Source: Burhinus oedicnemus (taxonomy: Eukaryota > Chordata > Aves > Charadriiformes > Burhinidae). From it: a DNA stretch of 64,000 nucleotides. The notes under the pieces are model-generated. The model did no database searches and was not told the DNA's origin. It worked only from the letters and a program-made list of their open reading frames with translations. Location: positions 2,099,657 to 2,163,656 of the forward strand of contig VFFE01008908.1 of assembly GCA_008921705.1 (NCBI GenBank), read 5' to 3'. Shown here one piece after another: positions 38,041-51,148 of the stretch. The translations under genes and the position numbers were made by a program. How positions within the stretch are numbered: position 1 is the stretch's first letter; each line of letters begins with the position of its first letter.

Positions 38041-41000
38041 TTCAGGTCCCTTAGTAATACACAAGATTCCTGTGGCCTGAATTAGTTAATTCCTAAACTC
38101 CTGGGACTGTCAAGAAGAGCCATGCTTTTACATTCTCTTCTTTATGTTCCCTTCTGTTGAAGTAAATTAACAAAAGAGGTTAGTTTGTCAAACCACAGAT
38201 ACTCATATGCTTACCTGACAATCATCACACTTGGTGGTCTGGAAATGTTTAAAAGGACACAGAACTAAACATGAGCTGGACAAAATGAGGGAAGGTACTT
38301 TCAGTCACTCTGAGCACAGAACACAAATGGGCAGATTGAATTTTCCTAGCACTGGCCGCAATAAATACATCCCAGGGCATGAGGGGTGACGGAGCAGCGG
38401 AACAAGGAGGTATTCTTGACTGATTTTGAAGGTTTTGTTTGTGCCCAATGGCTTAAGAAATTTGTTCATCCTTCCTTGAAGACTACATTTGTAATGCTGT
38501 ACCATTGCCGGGGTGAGTCAGAGGTTAAGTTACTGGCCGGATAAATTCCAACAGCACAATTTATGTTCACCTGACCCGTGGATCTGTGCAACATATGGAC
38601 TCAGATATTAGAGTAAAACAAAGGACTAAAGATCTTCTGCATCTTGCCTTTCACCACTCTGAAAAGGCCACAGTCCTGCAGGATCTCACACAGAATTCTC
38701 TCCCTATGGTTTGCCAACCCCAAACATATTTTTTTAACTGTTTCTTCCTCATTCAAATTGTTGTTGTTTTCCTTCATCTATTTTCTCTCACAGGCATCTG
38801 GAACATCTAGGCAAGATGAGTTTGCTCTCAGTCACCATGCAGGGAGGCCATGGGGGTTCACCAGCCTCTTATATCACAAAACTACACTGCCTTCTTCAAA
38901 CGCCCTCCTAAAATTCTGAAGCAAGCATCAACAATCATGAAATAGGCTCTAAAAAGTACAGGAATGAAAACAAATACATCAGGGCTCTTTTTGTTGGCTG
39001 ATGTTTGAAACTTCACCATAGCATCTAGTTCACTTCTCAGACGTTTTTTCCACGGTTGTTAGATATATACACACTTCTGTTTTTTAAAAGCAGTTCATAT
39101 TTTACATATTCACATCAGTCTGAGAGATGTGGATCATAAAAGGCACAGTGAGAAAACACAGTAACATCCAAGTTTATCCAGAGAACATTTATCCACCAGG
39201 CACATTCATATTGTCTCTCAACAGAGCGTATGACATGTATCATAACATCAGGGAAGGGAATGCTTCAGTGGTTTGCAGAGGCACCATGAGCTTTATTCTT
39301 CTTCCAGTCAATGACAGTTGAGGCCAGAAGTGCCTGACCTGCCACAGAAATTCCTGGGCTTCGTTTCTAATTGCATTCTTTCAGAAACTACATGTTCTGA
39401 AAATAACGGTTAGTACCATTAAATATTCAGAATAAGCATCTCTCAGCTATCTAAAATTCAAAAAGAACAGATTAAACACACATCTAGACTTACAACCAAA
39501 GTGAAAAAACAATAGAGAGCATTGGTGACAGAGCTGTGAATCCAGAACGAAATTCCTACTCATTACTTTAACATGAAGTGTTAGCACTCATAGAAAAATA
39601 CATGTATTTCAGAGCACCAAAACGGGTAAATAAATTGGGGGGCAAAAGATAACTAAAAAAAATGCATAAAATATAATCTTGTGGGATACAGTTTTGATAC
39701 CAGAGACAATCAAAAGAGTAACATTCTTCAGAATCAAATTCTACCAAATCCTAGAAGCTTCAGATATTAATTTACAAAACAAATCCTGCTGAGATTCAAT
39801 CCCAAAGCCCTCACGGAGGCACCCCTTTACAATGAGGCAGCCCTCATTGTCCTTTTGCTCTTCATCATACCCTCTTAGCCAATTCCAAGCCCAGTGAGCC
39901 CATCTCTTCCCAACCGCTCAAGCCAGAATCTTCAGCTTGAACAACCAGCTGAGCAAAATAAAAATTAAGTAGCTCAATGATACAAGCTCAAGCTCAAGCT
40001 AAAGAGCAAAATTTCACTGAATCATTTCTCTTAAAAAAATGCAGTCTATCAAAACTTCTGAAAGAATTAAAAATGCAAAGACAGATGGTCCCTGCAGTGG
40101 CATTCTCTTTTCATTTTTAAAAGCAGTACAGAAACCAAAGGCCTTTAGAACTGGCAAGAAAAAACCACCACACTGAAAGCATCCACAAACATTTCTCACA
40201 TTGAAAATCGTATACACTACCCCTTTCCTTTCTGCAGGATGTTCCCTTTGCAAAACACAAGGCCTTATAGCCAGCCAGAGGATGTGACAAGAACCCTCAA
40301 GGGTCCATGAGCGATTGCATTGCTCCCAAAGGGAAATCAAGGGAGATAAGAAAGCACAAAATCAGTTGAAAACTCTTCCTCACATTGTCAGGTTTTGACC
40401 AAGTCTGGCATTAAACACAACACCTTACACAACACTAAGAGCAGCAATTCCTTTCACTGCACCTCAATGTTCTCGCTGTTGCCACTCCTCAGGTGTTCCT
40501 TGTCCTCTCCCTGTTTTTTACTTTTTCGTGACAGCTCCAGCTGAATTTTGATGTCAACTCTTTCTCTCATATCACGCTATATCTACATACCTCAGGGTTC
40601 TTTGGATGTGTAGAGCTTTCCCCCCTGCCCAACACGGAAGTGAAATCTTCTGCCAAGCACGGCAGGTGTGGGATGTAGTTGTTCCAAAGCTGCCAAAAAT
40701 CTCATGGTGAGAATTTCTCTTCTTCTGCCCATAGCTTTGTTAGCTGTTCTTCTGGTTATTGCTTTTCAGACAACAAACAGGAATGTTCAAAAGACTTTGC
40801 AACAAAGGTGAGGGACCACCATGCAGTCATCCTGGAGAAGCCTCTGCCACACAGGTCTGGGAGACACATGGGCTTGGGTTGTGCCCCAGCTTGTCAGCCC
40901 ACCATTCTGCCAAGAGGGAAGTCAGCAAGAAAACACTGATGGGAGCATGATTTGGCCCACAAAGATTAAAATTTTATCTGTATAAGATGATGTTTTGCAA

Positions 41001-41111
41001 GGCAGGATACAGAAATAAATAAGGGCGTTTTGGAGGAGAGTCCTGAAGGGAAGGATAAATGGGGAATAAGTAGGAAGGATCATTTGTTTTCCCAGAAAAT
41101 AAACATAAGCT

Positions 41112-41131
41112 CCCCCCCCCCCAAAAAAAAA
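41112..41131. repeat. C11-A9 homopolymer junction
   Basis: Eleven C directly followed by nine A. Prone to length error in sequencing. Confidence 0.95.
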
Positions 41132-44100
41132 TGTCATTGACATAAATCTCTGAGCCAGCTGCATCCATTTAAAAGGGTTAATGTAAAAGTTTGGATTTGT
41201 AGTACCTACTTCTATAGTCATTTTTGTTGGGGGTGCTGGTACGACCAAGGACTCACTGAAGGGAGGTTGAACGCTTGCCTTTTAACAGCTGCCAGCTGTG
41301 AGCCTGAAACACAGCAGGGCACCTTCGCTACCTCCTGACTTCCCTGAGGGTCTCACATCTGGTCCCAAGGAGAGACAAGATACTGGACTGGACAGAACAT
41401 GGATCTGATCCCATCAGGCAAAGTCTAACTTGCCTGCTTGGGTTTTCTCATCTGCCAGCCACAGAAATAAACGCTCCAAGTGTGAGGTATCTGACAACTT
41501 ATCAAGGGACTATAAACAGAAAAGGGACAGAGTTGCTTAGAAAAGCAGCTTGCCTTTCAGCTAAGTTTCAAGTTTGTGGGATTTTGAGGGGGGACAGAAG
41601 GTTGCAGTGAATTTTCACTGAGTAGGAAGTTGTATATTAGGGGTTGTATAGGACAAGAACTTTATCTCAGTAGACCCCAAAGCACTATGAAAACAACTCT
41701 TACGCGTTTGTGTACAACTCGGGTAATTACACTAACGACGCAGCAGAAAAAAACCCCATTGCATTACTGCTAAATGCTGAACTTTTCTAAGCCAAACACT
41801 GGGAGTTAAATTAGAAGCAATGGAGTTACCCAGCTGGAAAGCTGATGGTAAAACACCAAGAAGCCATAATTCCCCACATTCTTTTGCTGCCAAGAAATCA
41901 TACAGCCCTTTCATAACTACCTGATAAGCCCAGAGGTAGTGCATTTAACGAACCATTGAAAGGCAATGCTGCTTATTGAACTAGGCCAGCACCTGTGTGT
42001 ATCTTTAAAGAGTAACAAATAGAGCCTGTCTGGTTATCTCCAGCTACTGTCTGCTAGATGGCACATCACAGATCAAACGACCGCAAAGTTCAGAACTAGG
42101 AAAAAGGCTGCTGTGTGCAAGCTACAGCAGGGAAAGAAGTTACTGAAGTAAGTTACTGCATGACGCAGTGAAAATAAATCTTTGGTTCGCTTGTTTTATA
42201 CTGCTGGAAGAGTAAAGGAAGACACCCGTTGCCATCAGGTTGTAGAGGATCTGCAATAGAGGAGATGGTCGCTTCTGGCCTCATAAAGCACTGCTGTGCA
42301 GCACACATTAGGACAGAGAAATGTTTGCTGCTTCTCTTAAAACATGAAGTATGAAAAGAGCTATCTTTGGTAGCTTTCTCTATGAAATCTCAAAACACGA
42401 ATAGCTTTATTAATCCGATGCAAAACTGTAACCAGAAGTGAGGTCTATATGTAAAAGCAGAAGTCATGAACGCGTTTGATGTATTTTAAGTAAGGCACTG
42501 AACTGCAGTTGTTATTTACAGATCAAAGAAGCTCCAGCAGTGTCCTGAAACAATCTAAGTGAGAAACGCCAAAATCTGATTTCATCCATGTCCATATGTT
42601 GCTTTGAACTCGTAATTCACGGAATTGGTCACTATATTGAACTAATTATCAAGCTTAACGCTTGCCAATTTTGATGGCTGTGCTCCCTTATAAAAAAGTC
42701 AGGTTTGAAGGGAAGCAGAATGATATATTGGAAGACATGCAGCCTTTATTGAAATCTGGGGAGGAAAAGCAATGAAAAAACCAAACATCATTTAGTTTTC
42801 CAAATGGTTGCTGTGACACAGATTAGCAAAATAAACAGTTTGTATTAACTAACACATATAAAAATAAAGTGGCTAATTCCTCCTCCCCCATAGGAAAAGT
42901 TTCTTGTAACTGTTAAGTGGAAAAATATCTATGCTATCTAAAAATATAATGACATATATTGTACATGGAAGTAAAACTAAAACAACAATTTCACAGCACA
43001 GCCTAATACATTTAAATTAAAATACTAATAACAATGAAAATAAACACTGAGAAAGTATTTCTGCAGGCAGGAATATGTAAGCAAAGTGTGTTCTGGTATC
43101 AGTAAAGACTTTAAAAATTACTTTTTTTGCCAATTAGTTACAGTGGTTGGAAATGACCACAAACATTAGTTTGCCAAAGAAGTGATTTCAGGAATCACAC
43201 AACTTAAGCTATAATTAAAAAGCAATCTATAGTGAATAGGTTATTACCAGTATTTAGCAGCTAATTTGTTAGTTAATGCCTTAACAAAGCTCTCCTTTGA
43301 TTGCAGTGGAGGGGGGAACAACTTCAAGAGGATTATTTGCTATTAAGACTTGTACTCAATTGTTGAGAATGCTGATGTGCTCCTGCAATCACAATTGCAT
43401 AGCAGTCACCAGGAAAGCCAGATTGATTCAGCCTGTGCTGCAGCCAGCTCTTCCCACACGCAGGGCAGAAGTCTGGCCTCTACAGTTTAAGGCCAGTTCG
43501 CAGAGTACCCTCACGAATGTGAGTGTTTGCTACTTAGAGAGGTGCAAGCTGAATGTTCCTTGATGCCAATCACACATTTTATTATCACTCCCATCAATGT
43601 GGGGATTTTTTCCCCTGTATTCTTTAATGCTGTTTCTGAAGGAGCAGTCACATAACTTCTGGAGTATCTGGATAGCATTTTTCATCAAGATAATGTAATA
43701 CTTCACTTGTTTTTCTTTCTGACCCAAGTGACAGAAAATATCTTTTGTGTTGTCGAGTTCTACGAATACTATATTTAAGTCACATTAATGGAAATAAACA
43801 TAACAGTAACCTACAAATATATTCCATGTACTGAGAAGTTATAATTGACTTAAAGCTACCATCACTTGCTACCACGTCCTATCATAGTTACTATCGTGCT
43901 GATCAGGGGACTCCGCTAACCCCAGACTTCACTTCAGTCACAGGAAACGTAACCTACAAACTTCTAGGTAACAAGCCAGAGAGAAAAAAATCCAAACTCA
44001 CCCATATGTATGAATTGCTTTTTCAGCCAATACTACCACTTCAGACTCGTTTTACCATATTTCAACTGGAAAGACTTTTCTATAGCAAAAGCTACAAATA

Positions 44101-44953
44101 AAAATATCTTTAACAACATAATTGAACCTGAGGCATACTTTCTATGTAAGGGTTGGTTTGGGGAGCTGCAGCCCAGCTGACAGAGAACCTCAGGAAGCCT
44201 TTAGCTGCAGAGCAAAGCAAAGAGGCCCATTAATCATATTTATCAAGATTGTCTACCCTGGCTTTCATGCAGTTAGGGGAAATGTGCTATTCTACTTCAG
44301 CAACAAGAAGCAAGGCTAAAACAAACTGACCTAACCGCATGGGTCATTTCCAGAAATAGAAAGTATACTAACAGCACAGCTGTACAGGCCAGAAGGCAAA
44401 ATGCTGGGAGGGTTGGAGAAAAAGGGGGGGAAAAAATCCACCCAAAACTTGTGAGGTATGTAGCCAGTGGCAAAACTATACTGGGCCAAATCTTGCTTTA
44501 ATTGGCATTCAGCACATTTAAAGTCAGCAAGACAAGATTCAGCTAAGTGCCTCATGGTCTTATATTTCATGATACTCCTAAAATGTTTTCTTACACTTCA
44601 GGTTTTCATATCAGCAAAAGCAAGAATGGAGCAGATAACCTCCTGCTGAGGTACGAGCACATTATTTATTCTGATATATACGGATACTTCTTTATTTGCT
44701 CTTTTTAAGTTAAGAGACCGTACAATGTCAAATGCAAACACAGACTACAATGTACTAGCTGTTCTCCCATGGGAAAGCAGCGGTAGCATCCTGGCTTATG
44801 TTTCTCTCTCTTTTTTCAGGGTTTGTTCTCTTTGACAGAGCACTGAGATGCCTCAGTTTGCTCATGACAGAAATTCATCCATGTCATATATTGTGCATAA
44901 CTAGCAGCCTTTAACTGGGAAGGATTCAATCCTGGAATAGCCAGATCTGGCAG

Positions 44954-44989
44954 AGGATTGCTGTATCTGCAAGGATTGCTGTATCTGCT
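44954..44989. repeat. 18-bp direct tandem duplication, two copies
   Basis: Two adjacent copies of AGGATTGCTGTATCTGC plus one base, differing only at the last position. Intronic. Confidence 0.9.
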
Positions 44990-45654
44990 GCATGATGCCA
45001 AAATGTTCAGGTGAAGCTCTACTTTATTGTAGCTAGACCTGCTGACTTCGAAAAGCAAGAACACAATTTTCACATATTCAACCAGCATAAAAAAGAAAAT
45101 TTGCAGAGCTCACGCTTTATTGGCTTCTATAAAATTAACAGAAAAATAAAAGATAAGAGCCTGGTTTAATAACACTATTTCCATCTGCAGTATACGCACC
45201 AGGCCTGCTTTGCCGACATTTCTGTAAAAATAATGAAAATCATGTTACCACCCGTCTCTCCTGTTCCACCCCCCACATGCATTTCCAACTACATACAAAG
45301 TGACACAGGATTCTCAAATTAAGGTGCACACCACATGGGGATTATCCCAAAGATTATAAAGCTTATTGTATTTTTCTTAAAAACAGATAAGTTAATGAAA
45401 TGCAGAATCTTGGCAAAAACTGATGCTAAAATAAAATTTAAAATAGCTTACTACATAACCTATGAAGTCCCAGTACAGACACTGTAATGTGTCGTGATCA
45501 TATAACCTCCTTTCTCTTCTTCATGATCACATAGGCCTTATTCCACTGGGCAAGAATACAGACCTTATTCAATCAATTCATATCAAATGAAAACCTAGCC
45601 AAAGTGAAAAAATAGGAACCCATAAAATCATTCCCAAACTAAATCTCACTCAAT

Positions 45655-45712
45655 ATACTCACACAAGTTAGTCCCAGGAAATTCAATGGGACTAGTCCCC
45701 AGAGTCAAATAA
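45655..45712. repeat. Possible palindromic ancient repeat
   Basis: Has an 8-bp stem TAGTCCCA / TGGGACTA (45669-45676 with 45687-45694), flanked by ACTCACACAAGT. The wording recalls the same group of degenerate palindromic repeats with a CCCATTGAAGTCAATGGG-type centre. Low certainty. Confidence 0.3.
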
Positions 45713-45868
45713 AATTAATAACATTTCAAATTTTATGTTTCCTTTGCAACTGGGTTGAGAGGCAGGATTAAAGCAAAGTCAATTCCAAAATCCACAGGTC
45801 ATCCTAAGATTAGATCCCTTGCGATAGGCATTTCCTTGGGCTGGCACTGCAGCAATCGCAGGCATTGT

Positions 45869-45882
45869 GTGCCCTCTAGTGT
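45869..45882 (-). promoter_or_regulatory. CTCF-like motif, 13/14
   Basis: Plus-strand GTGCCCTCTAGTGT; one mismatch to the reverse-complemented core consensus. It shares extended wording with the site at 54917. Confidence 0.3.
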
Positions 45883-45967
45883 ATGACAGCTTGTAGCACT
45901 GAAGTCCATATGCCAATAGTAAGGAAGAAACAGAAGAAAGGTCACTGTGCTCCCATTTTCTTTTTCT

Positions 45968-46023
45968 NNNNNNNNNNNNNNNNNNNNCTTTACAGTCTGT
46001 TTTTTTTTTTTTTTTTTTTTTTT
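45968..46023. other. Assembly gap (20 N), 12 bp of unique sequence, then T24
   Basis: N at 45968-45987, then CTTTACAGTCTG, then a T-run at 46000-46023. As at the other two gaps, a homopolymer lies next to the gap. Confidence 0.97.
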
Positions 46024-46384
46024 CCCTTTCCTTAAATGCCCCCTATAATCACTTTTATTTGCTACTTAGTACTTTTACTATTTTAAGCCTTTTCTCCTCC
46101 TTTTACAATGAGGACTCTATCTTTTGGTGCCTGTCCTGCCTGTTGTTACAGTCCCACCTTCTCATCAGGGAAAGGGATGCTCTTTGTGTGTTCTCCTTCA
46201 TGAGGGATTTGCAACCACTTCCTGATCCTTTGTCCCAGATCATTTTATTTATGTGGGGAAACAGAGTGGGGAAATTCACGTTCTCCACTGGAGATAGCAC
46301 GTGGAGCATACTCTTCAAACCCTTGTGAAACATGTAAAAATCAAAAGCAATCAATGCAAAAAATACAGTTCTTAGTTATTCAAA

Positions 46385-46435
46385 ATTAAAAACAAACAAA
46401 AAAAACCCCCCAACAACAAAGAAACAAAAATATGT
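46385..46435. repeat. A/C-rich low-complexity tract
   Basis: AAAAACAAACAAAAAAAACC then CCCCCAACAACAAAGAAACA. Simple sequence. Confidence 0.8.
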
Positions 46436-46995
46436 CACAGCATGAAGAAAACCGGGAAAAAGTTAGGCATTTTCTTCTTCCCAACTTGTTCTTGCCCAGA
46501 GTGTTGCTACTGACCCACAAACACATTCCTACACCATGAATGCTGCAGAGAACATCAGTTGCAAAAATGCTTTAGTAAGCTGCTTAGAGAATGTATGGAA
46601 ATAGTATCTCTATTCCAAGCATGCAGTAGAATAACGCTTCCTGCAAGACTCTGCTTGCATACACATTCATTTGGAAAGAATCTGCATTATCAAATCACAT
46701 AAGCCATTTTTAGGGCACATAGTTTTCAAAGTGTTTTATCTGTTCAAAGACCCTAGATGCAAGGCTCTAGTTTTCAAAAATACAGAAACACTCTGCATAT
46801 ATGAAATTATTTTCATCTGAAGATATCCACTGATGTCAGACAGATGCAATAATTGTATGCTCCATTGGTAAACTGCAAATCGATGGCAGCAAGGATGGCT
46901 GCATTCTGCTTCTAACCAGTATATATGGATACCGCACCTAGCCTGAGAAAGAGAGAGCATCCAACTGGAAAATCTGAGATCATTGCACATGCTTG

Positions 46996-47052
46996 AAAAA
47001 AAAACAAACCAAAACAACGAAACACCCAACCAAAAAACCTCACCCCACCCCG
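46996..47052. repeat. A/C-rich low-complexity tract
   Basis: Begins with eight A and continues ACCAAAACAACGAAACACCC to a C-rich end (CTCACCCCACCCC). Confidence 0.8.
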
Positions 47053-48718
47053 CCCTCAAATTTCAACAAGGAATTTTCTTTAGGTCTCTGTCCACCCTGG
47101 TCAGTTTATTTAACATTCAGGCATGTCACAAAACCTATTTCCCACAACCAGTAAATCAGAAAAAGAAAGGTTATTTTGTGGTCTGTAAAAGTAATTTACA
47201 GGTATTTTCTGAGATCTCCATTTTCATTTCCAAGTACTATTCCAGCGTTTGCAGGGAGAAGGTAATGAGCGTAACCTACAACAGCGAAGGACAGTTATTC
47301 CTTTTGTCCATTTATCAGCATTCCAGGTCACGAGCTAGGATTTGCCTGAGCCCTTATCCCAGAGCATGGACTTGTCTGCTGCTCTTACCCCACAAGAATT
47401 ACCTTTAACCCTTATACACCTTTCAAAATGAAAATACCTTGAATATAAATATCTAGAAGGAAACAAGTATACAAGCAATCAAGAGCTGCTACAACTCCAG
47501 TGATAGGCTTTCCAAGACAGAGTAGTGTTAAGGGGAAAGGGAGAAAGCAGAGAGTTATTTTTCAACTTTCCTCCCATTAATCATGTCACATAACTTCTGC
47601 ACAATTTTCCACATGGCAGAGACTAGCTAGTTAATCCATTTCACAGTTCCCATCCCTTTCATGAGACTGTTGTTCTATATAGAAACACCCAAGCCAAAGA
47701 AATGCTGGTTGCTCAGTAAAACCCCAAAAAAACCCCAGTGTTACAGATCCTGCCTGGCAAATTCCTGGTTAAATTTAACCTATCTAGAATCGCAAAATAA
47801 AACTAAGCCAGCTCAGTTTTCCAGAAGGTAACAAAAGACAGATACTGCACATATTTCATTAAGGAGGATGTTTATTTTTCCAAATATTGTATTAAGATAA
47901 TGTCCTGTTTGCCTATTTCTATCAACATCTGCTCTGCAATACACAGAGAATGATAGAAGATCAAAGTTTTAATTGTGCAAGTAAAAGAACGTATTAATAA
48001 CATTCTTTCTGTCCTACAGCAACGGAGATAAACTTAAAAAAAACCTCTAACAGCTAGGAGAACAGGATATTTATATAAAGATGTCCTAACAAAAGAAAAG
48101 CATGCAAAACTACCTCTAGTGGATAAACAAACTAGGCGCTCTGTTTGCAGACTGTTCCCTATGAGGCTCAGCCCTCAGAGATCCCCTCCCTCCCTCAGTC
48201 AACAGGGTCAACATATCTCAGCTGGGTTTCACATTTTTATACAAACCCTTCTCAGCATCCTTTGTTCACTGACCCTTTAAATTTAGGAAAATGCAGCAGG
48301 TGTGCCTTTAACGCCCATTTTGCTGCTCCTTGCATTAGATTCCGTCTAGTAGTAAGTCATTTAAGAAGGAGTTTTTTGGTTCCTCTGTTTTCTGCTAGCT
48401 CCTTCTTTGTCTGCATAGGCTGCACTGCACATCCTCCATACCCCTTTTGATACACACATTATAACAGGACACTAGCTCTTTGGCATACATACAACAAACA
48501 GAACCTCCTCCTCAGAAGACATTACTTCTTGGCTTTCTGAGACTGGGAAGAGCCTGAAGTTGTTGCCTGTTTGTCATACTGCTGCCACTCATTAATTCAA
48601 CAGCATACTTTGAACTAGCTGTCCTTCTCCTCTCCAAAATTAATATAGCATGGAGTGCTCTCTCCCTCCCAGTAGCTGCCTTTATCCACTTAGGGCTCCA
48701 ACTTGCATACACTGAAGG

Positions 48719-48764
48719 GGAAAAAAAAAACCCCAACCAAACAAAAAACCCCAAACCAACCCAC
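48719..48764. repeat. A/C-rich low-complexity tract
   Basis: A-run followed by CCCCAACCAAACAAAAAACC, CCAAACCAACCC. The minus strand (transcript sense) has G-runs of 3-4 separated by short T-rich loops. Confidence 0.8.
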
Positions 48765-50551
48765 AACTGTACTAACTTAAAAAACTACGACTCCCGAAAG
48801 TGATGATTAGGATATCTCACTGAAAGTAAGATCAACAGCATGCTGTACAAGAGTGGGTTCCAGTAGTTTTCTTTCAAATTCAGAGCCCTGAGACAAGTTC
48901 TGAAACAACACCATCAAGTAAAGCATCACTGCCACCCCTGCCTGAATGGAGGCCACCTTGTGGTGGCAGAGAGCCTGAATTGTCTCAGAAAAGTCTACAA
49001 GGCAACACAGAGGACAAGCTGACTCAGGGCTACCTGCACAGCAAAAACTGACATTTGAGAGCGATTCTCTATCTCCTTTCAAGACATCTGTGAATTATAA
49101 AAAGCCAGTCATCCTCCATCCCCTTTAAGGAAGAGTTTAATATTAATTTTAGCTCCTTTTGAATCTACTTCTGGGCTAGGGCCCAGTCCATCTGCAATAT
49201 TTTTAAAAGTGACAAATTACATTAAAAACACACAGAACACCCACTCAGGACTCGCTCAGTTCTTCCAAACTACGGTAACTCACAACAGGAGGGACACTAC
49301 AGTTAACCGTGGCACTGCTTGTGCGAAGCTGCAACCTGCACACAGACACACAGAAGGTGAAGTAACTCACTGTACAAAGAGCAATTGTACACACGGAAAC
49401 TGGACAAGGAACTTCCTTTTCTTTTGGGTTGTCCTCTCCTCCATAATAACATCCTTTAAGACATCTGCTAGAGTCCTGTAACATTAATGGAAATGGAAAA
49501 GCTCCAACAGGAACTCAGGGGTTTCTCTCTTTTTCCCATGAACTGAACATTATGGAATTTTAACAGATGTTCTACTTGGTCATAGTTAATAAAATGAATT
49601 ATGCAGGAATTAAAAATCTGGCTCCATTTGCTTGTATAAGATCTCAGCAGCAGAACTATATTCCCATTAAGAAATTCTAGAGGATTTACAGTGGATTTAT
49701 AGTCTGCTCCTAACTTGTTATAAGATGGCTGGAGATTTTACAAATGAACTTGTCTCTGTTGTGGAAAACATGAATAAATTTACCTGTTCATTGACTGTTC
49801 TTAGTAGCATGATCCAGTTTCCACACCGATGCACGCTAGTAGGCTACAACCATAGGAAAGGACAATTCTCACTTGGATTTGCTTTGGAAATGACATCATG
49901 GGAATTCTGCATCGTTTCACAGCCTCCGATTTCTGCCATTTATTCAAAGTCTCATTCAGCAACCTAATAACCATAGTCCCACTTTGTGCTTTATCAGAAA
50001 AGCTTTCCTCTTGGAGCGCAGATGTCTCTTTTGGGCTACTATTGCCAAGAGAATGATGCACTGTACCTCACTTCCCTTTCGATTTTAGGATCAGTTCAGT
50101 GTAACTACAAAGGAAGATCTAAAGACCAAAATGTAATGTAGATGTGAGAGAAGAGGCACCAAAAAGGAGGTAGGTGAAGGAGTCATAGCCAAAACTTCCA
50201 AGCATCAAGGTTCACTCAAACAAAGCTATTTCCAAAAGCATTACATATTTAGCCATCTTCTTTCTCTCCTGAGTCATCTGTACAGAAAGTATTTTGATGA
50301 GAAGATAAAGGGGATAAGTGAGAGAGTAAGAAACAAAAATGAAGGATGAAACAACTACCTTGCACCAACAGAAGCAGCACAGCAGCTAATGCAAATTACA
50401 TGGAGCAGAATAAGGCTGTCTTGATAAGATCTACTATGCAATAGTAAAAAGACAAGGTTTTAACATTGCACTCCCTTTTTTAAAAAAAAATCAGACTCTT
50501 GTTCACTTAAGTCCAAGCAATTGGCAAGCAGATCTCTATCCAGGCACCGAA

Positions 50552-50601
50552 ATCTGCTTTATGTAATACACAAAATATCTGCTTTATGTAACACACAAAA
50601 T
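50552..50601. repeat. 25-bp direct tandem duplication, two copies
   Basis: Unit 1 at 50552-50576 and unit 2 at 50577-50601, both starting ATCTGCTTTATGTAA and differing at a single base (T versus C at unit position 17). No spacer. Confidence 0.95.
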
Positions 50602-51113
50602 TTTATCCTGATGCAACAACCAAAATTAACCTCTCAAATTCTGGCTCAAGAATTTTGCCAGTGCAAGAATATCATCATCTGAAAAGCATCAGTACTCTCA
50701 GCCTCTTCCAAATATTTTTTTTGAAATGAAAAATCATGCATTGAAGCCCCTCTATCCAAAAAACCCACTCCACTGTAACTAAACAAAGGGTTTTTTGTAA
50801 GTAAAGAACCAAAGCATGTAAACACACTCTGTAAGTATAAAAGTCAGCTGGAATTAAATATCAGTCTATATATGCTCTGCAGCTACCTGGATGTGTCCAA
50901 TAATGAATTAATATAGATTTTAATCTGAAAATAAAGACTTCCCCTAAAGGAAGAAGTGTACTTAAAGAGATGGGAAAATACCAAGATTAAAAGTCAGGCT
51001 TACAGCAGTTCCAGCTGAAGGTTCAATAATGCTGTTCTTACTCAAGTGGACATCGCTTTACAATATTTAGTGTCAGAAAAATGCAACAGTCTTAACAGTG
51101 TTAAATTCAAAGA

Positions 51114-51148
51114 TTTTTTTTTTCTTTTTTTCTTTTTTTTTTTTTTTT
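51114..51148. repeat. T-rich homopolymer tract
   Basis: Thirty-five bases of T broken by only two C. In the transcript this is an A-rich run. Confidence 0.9.

Noticed and set aside
46983..47408. 141-codon open frame starting in an A/C-rich tract
   Set aside because: Begins in low-complexity sequence and has no domain-like pattern.
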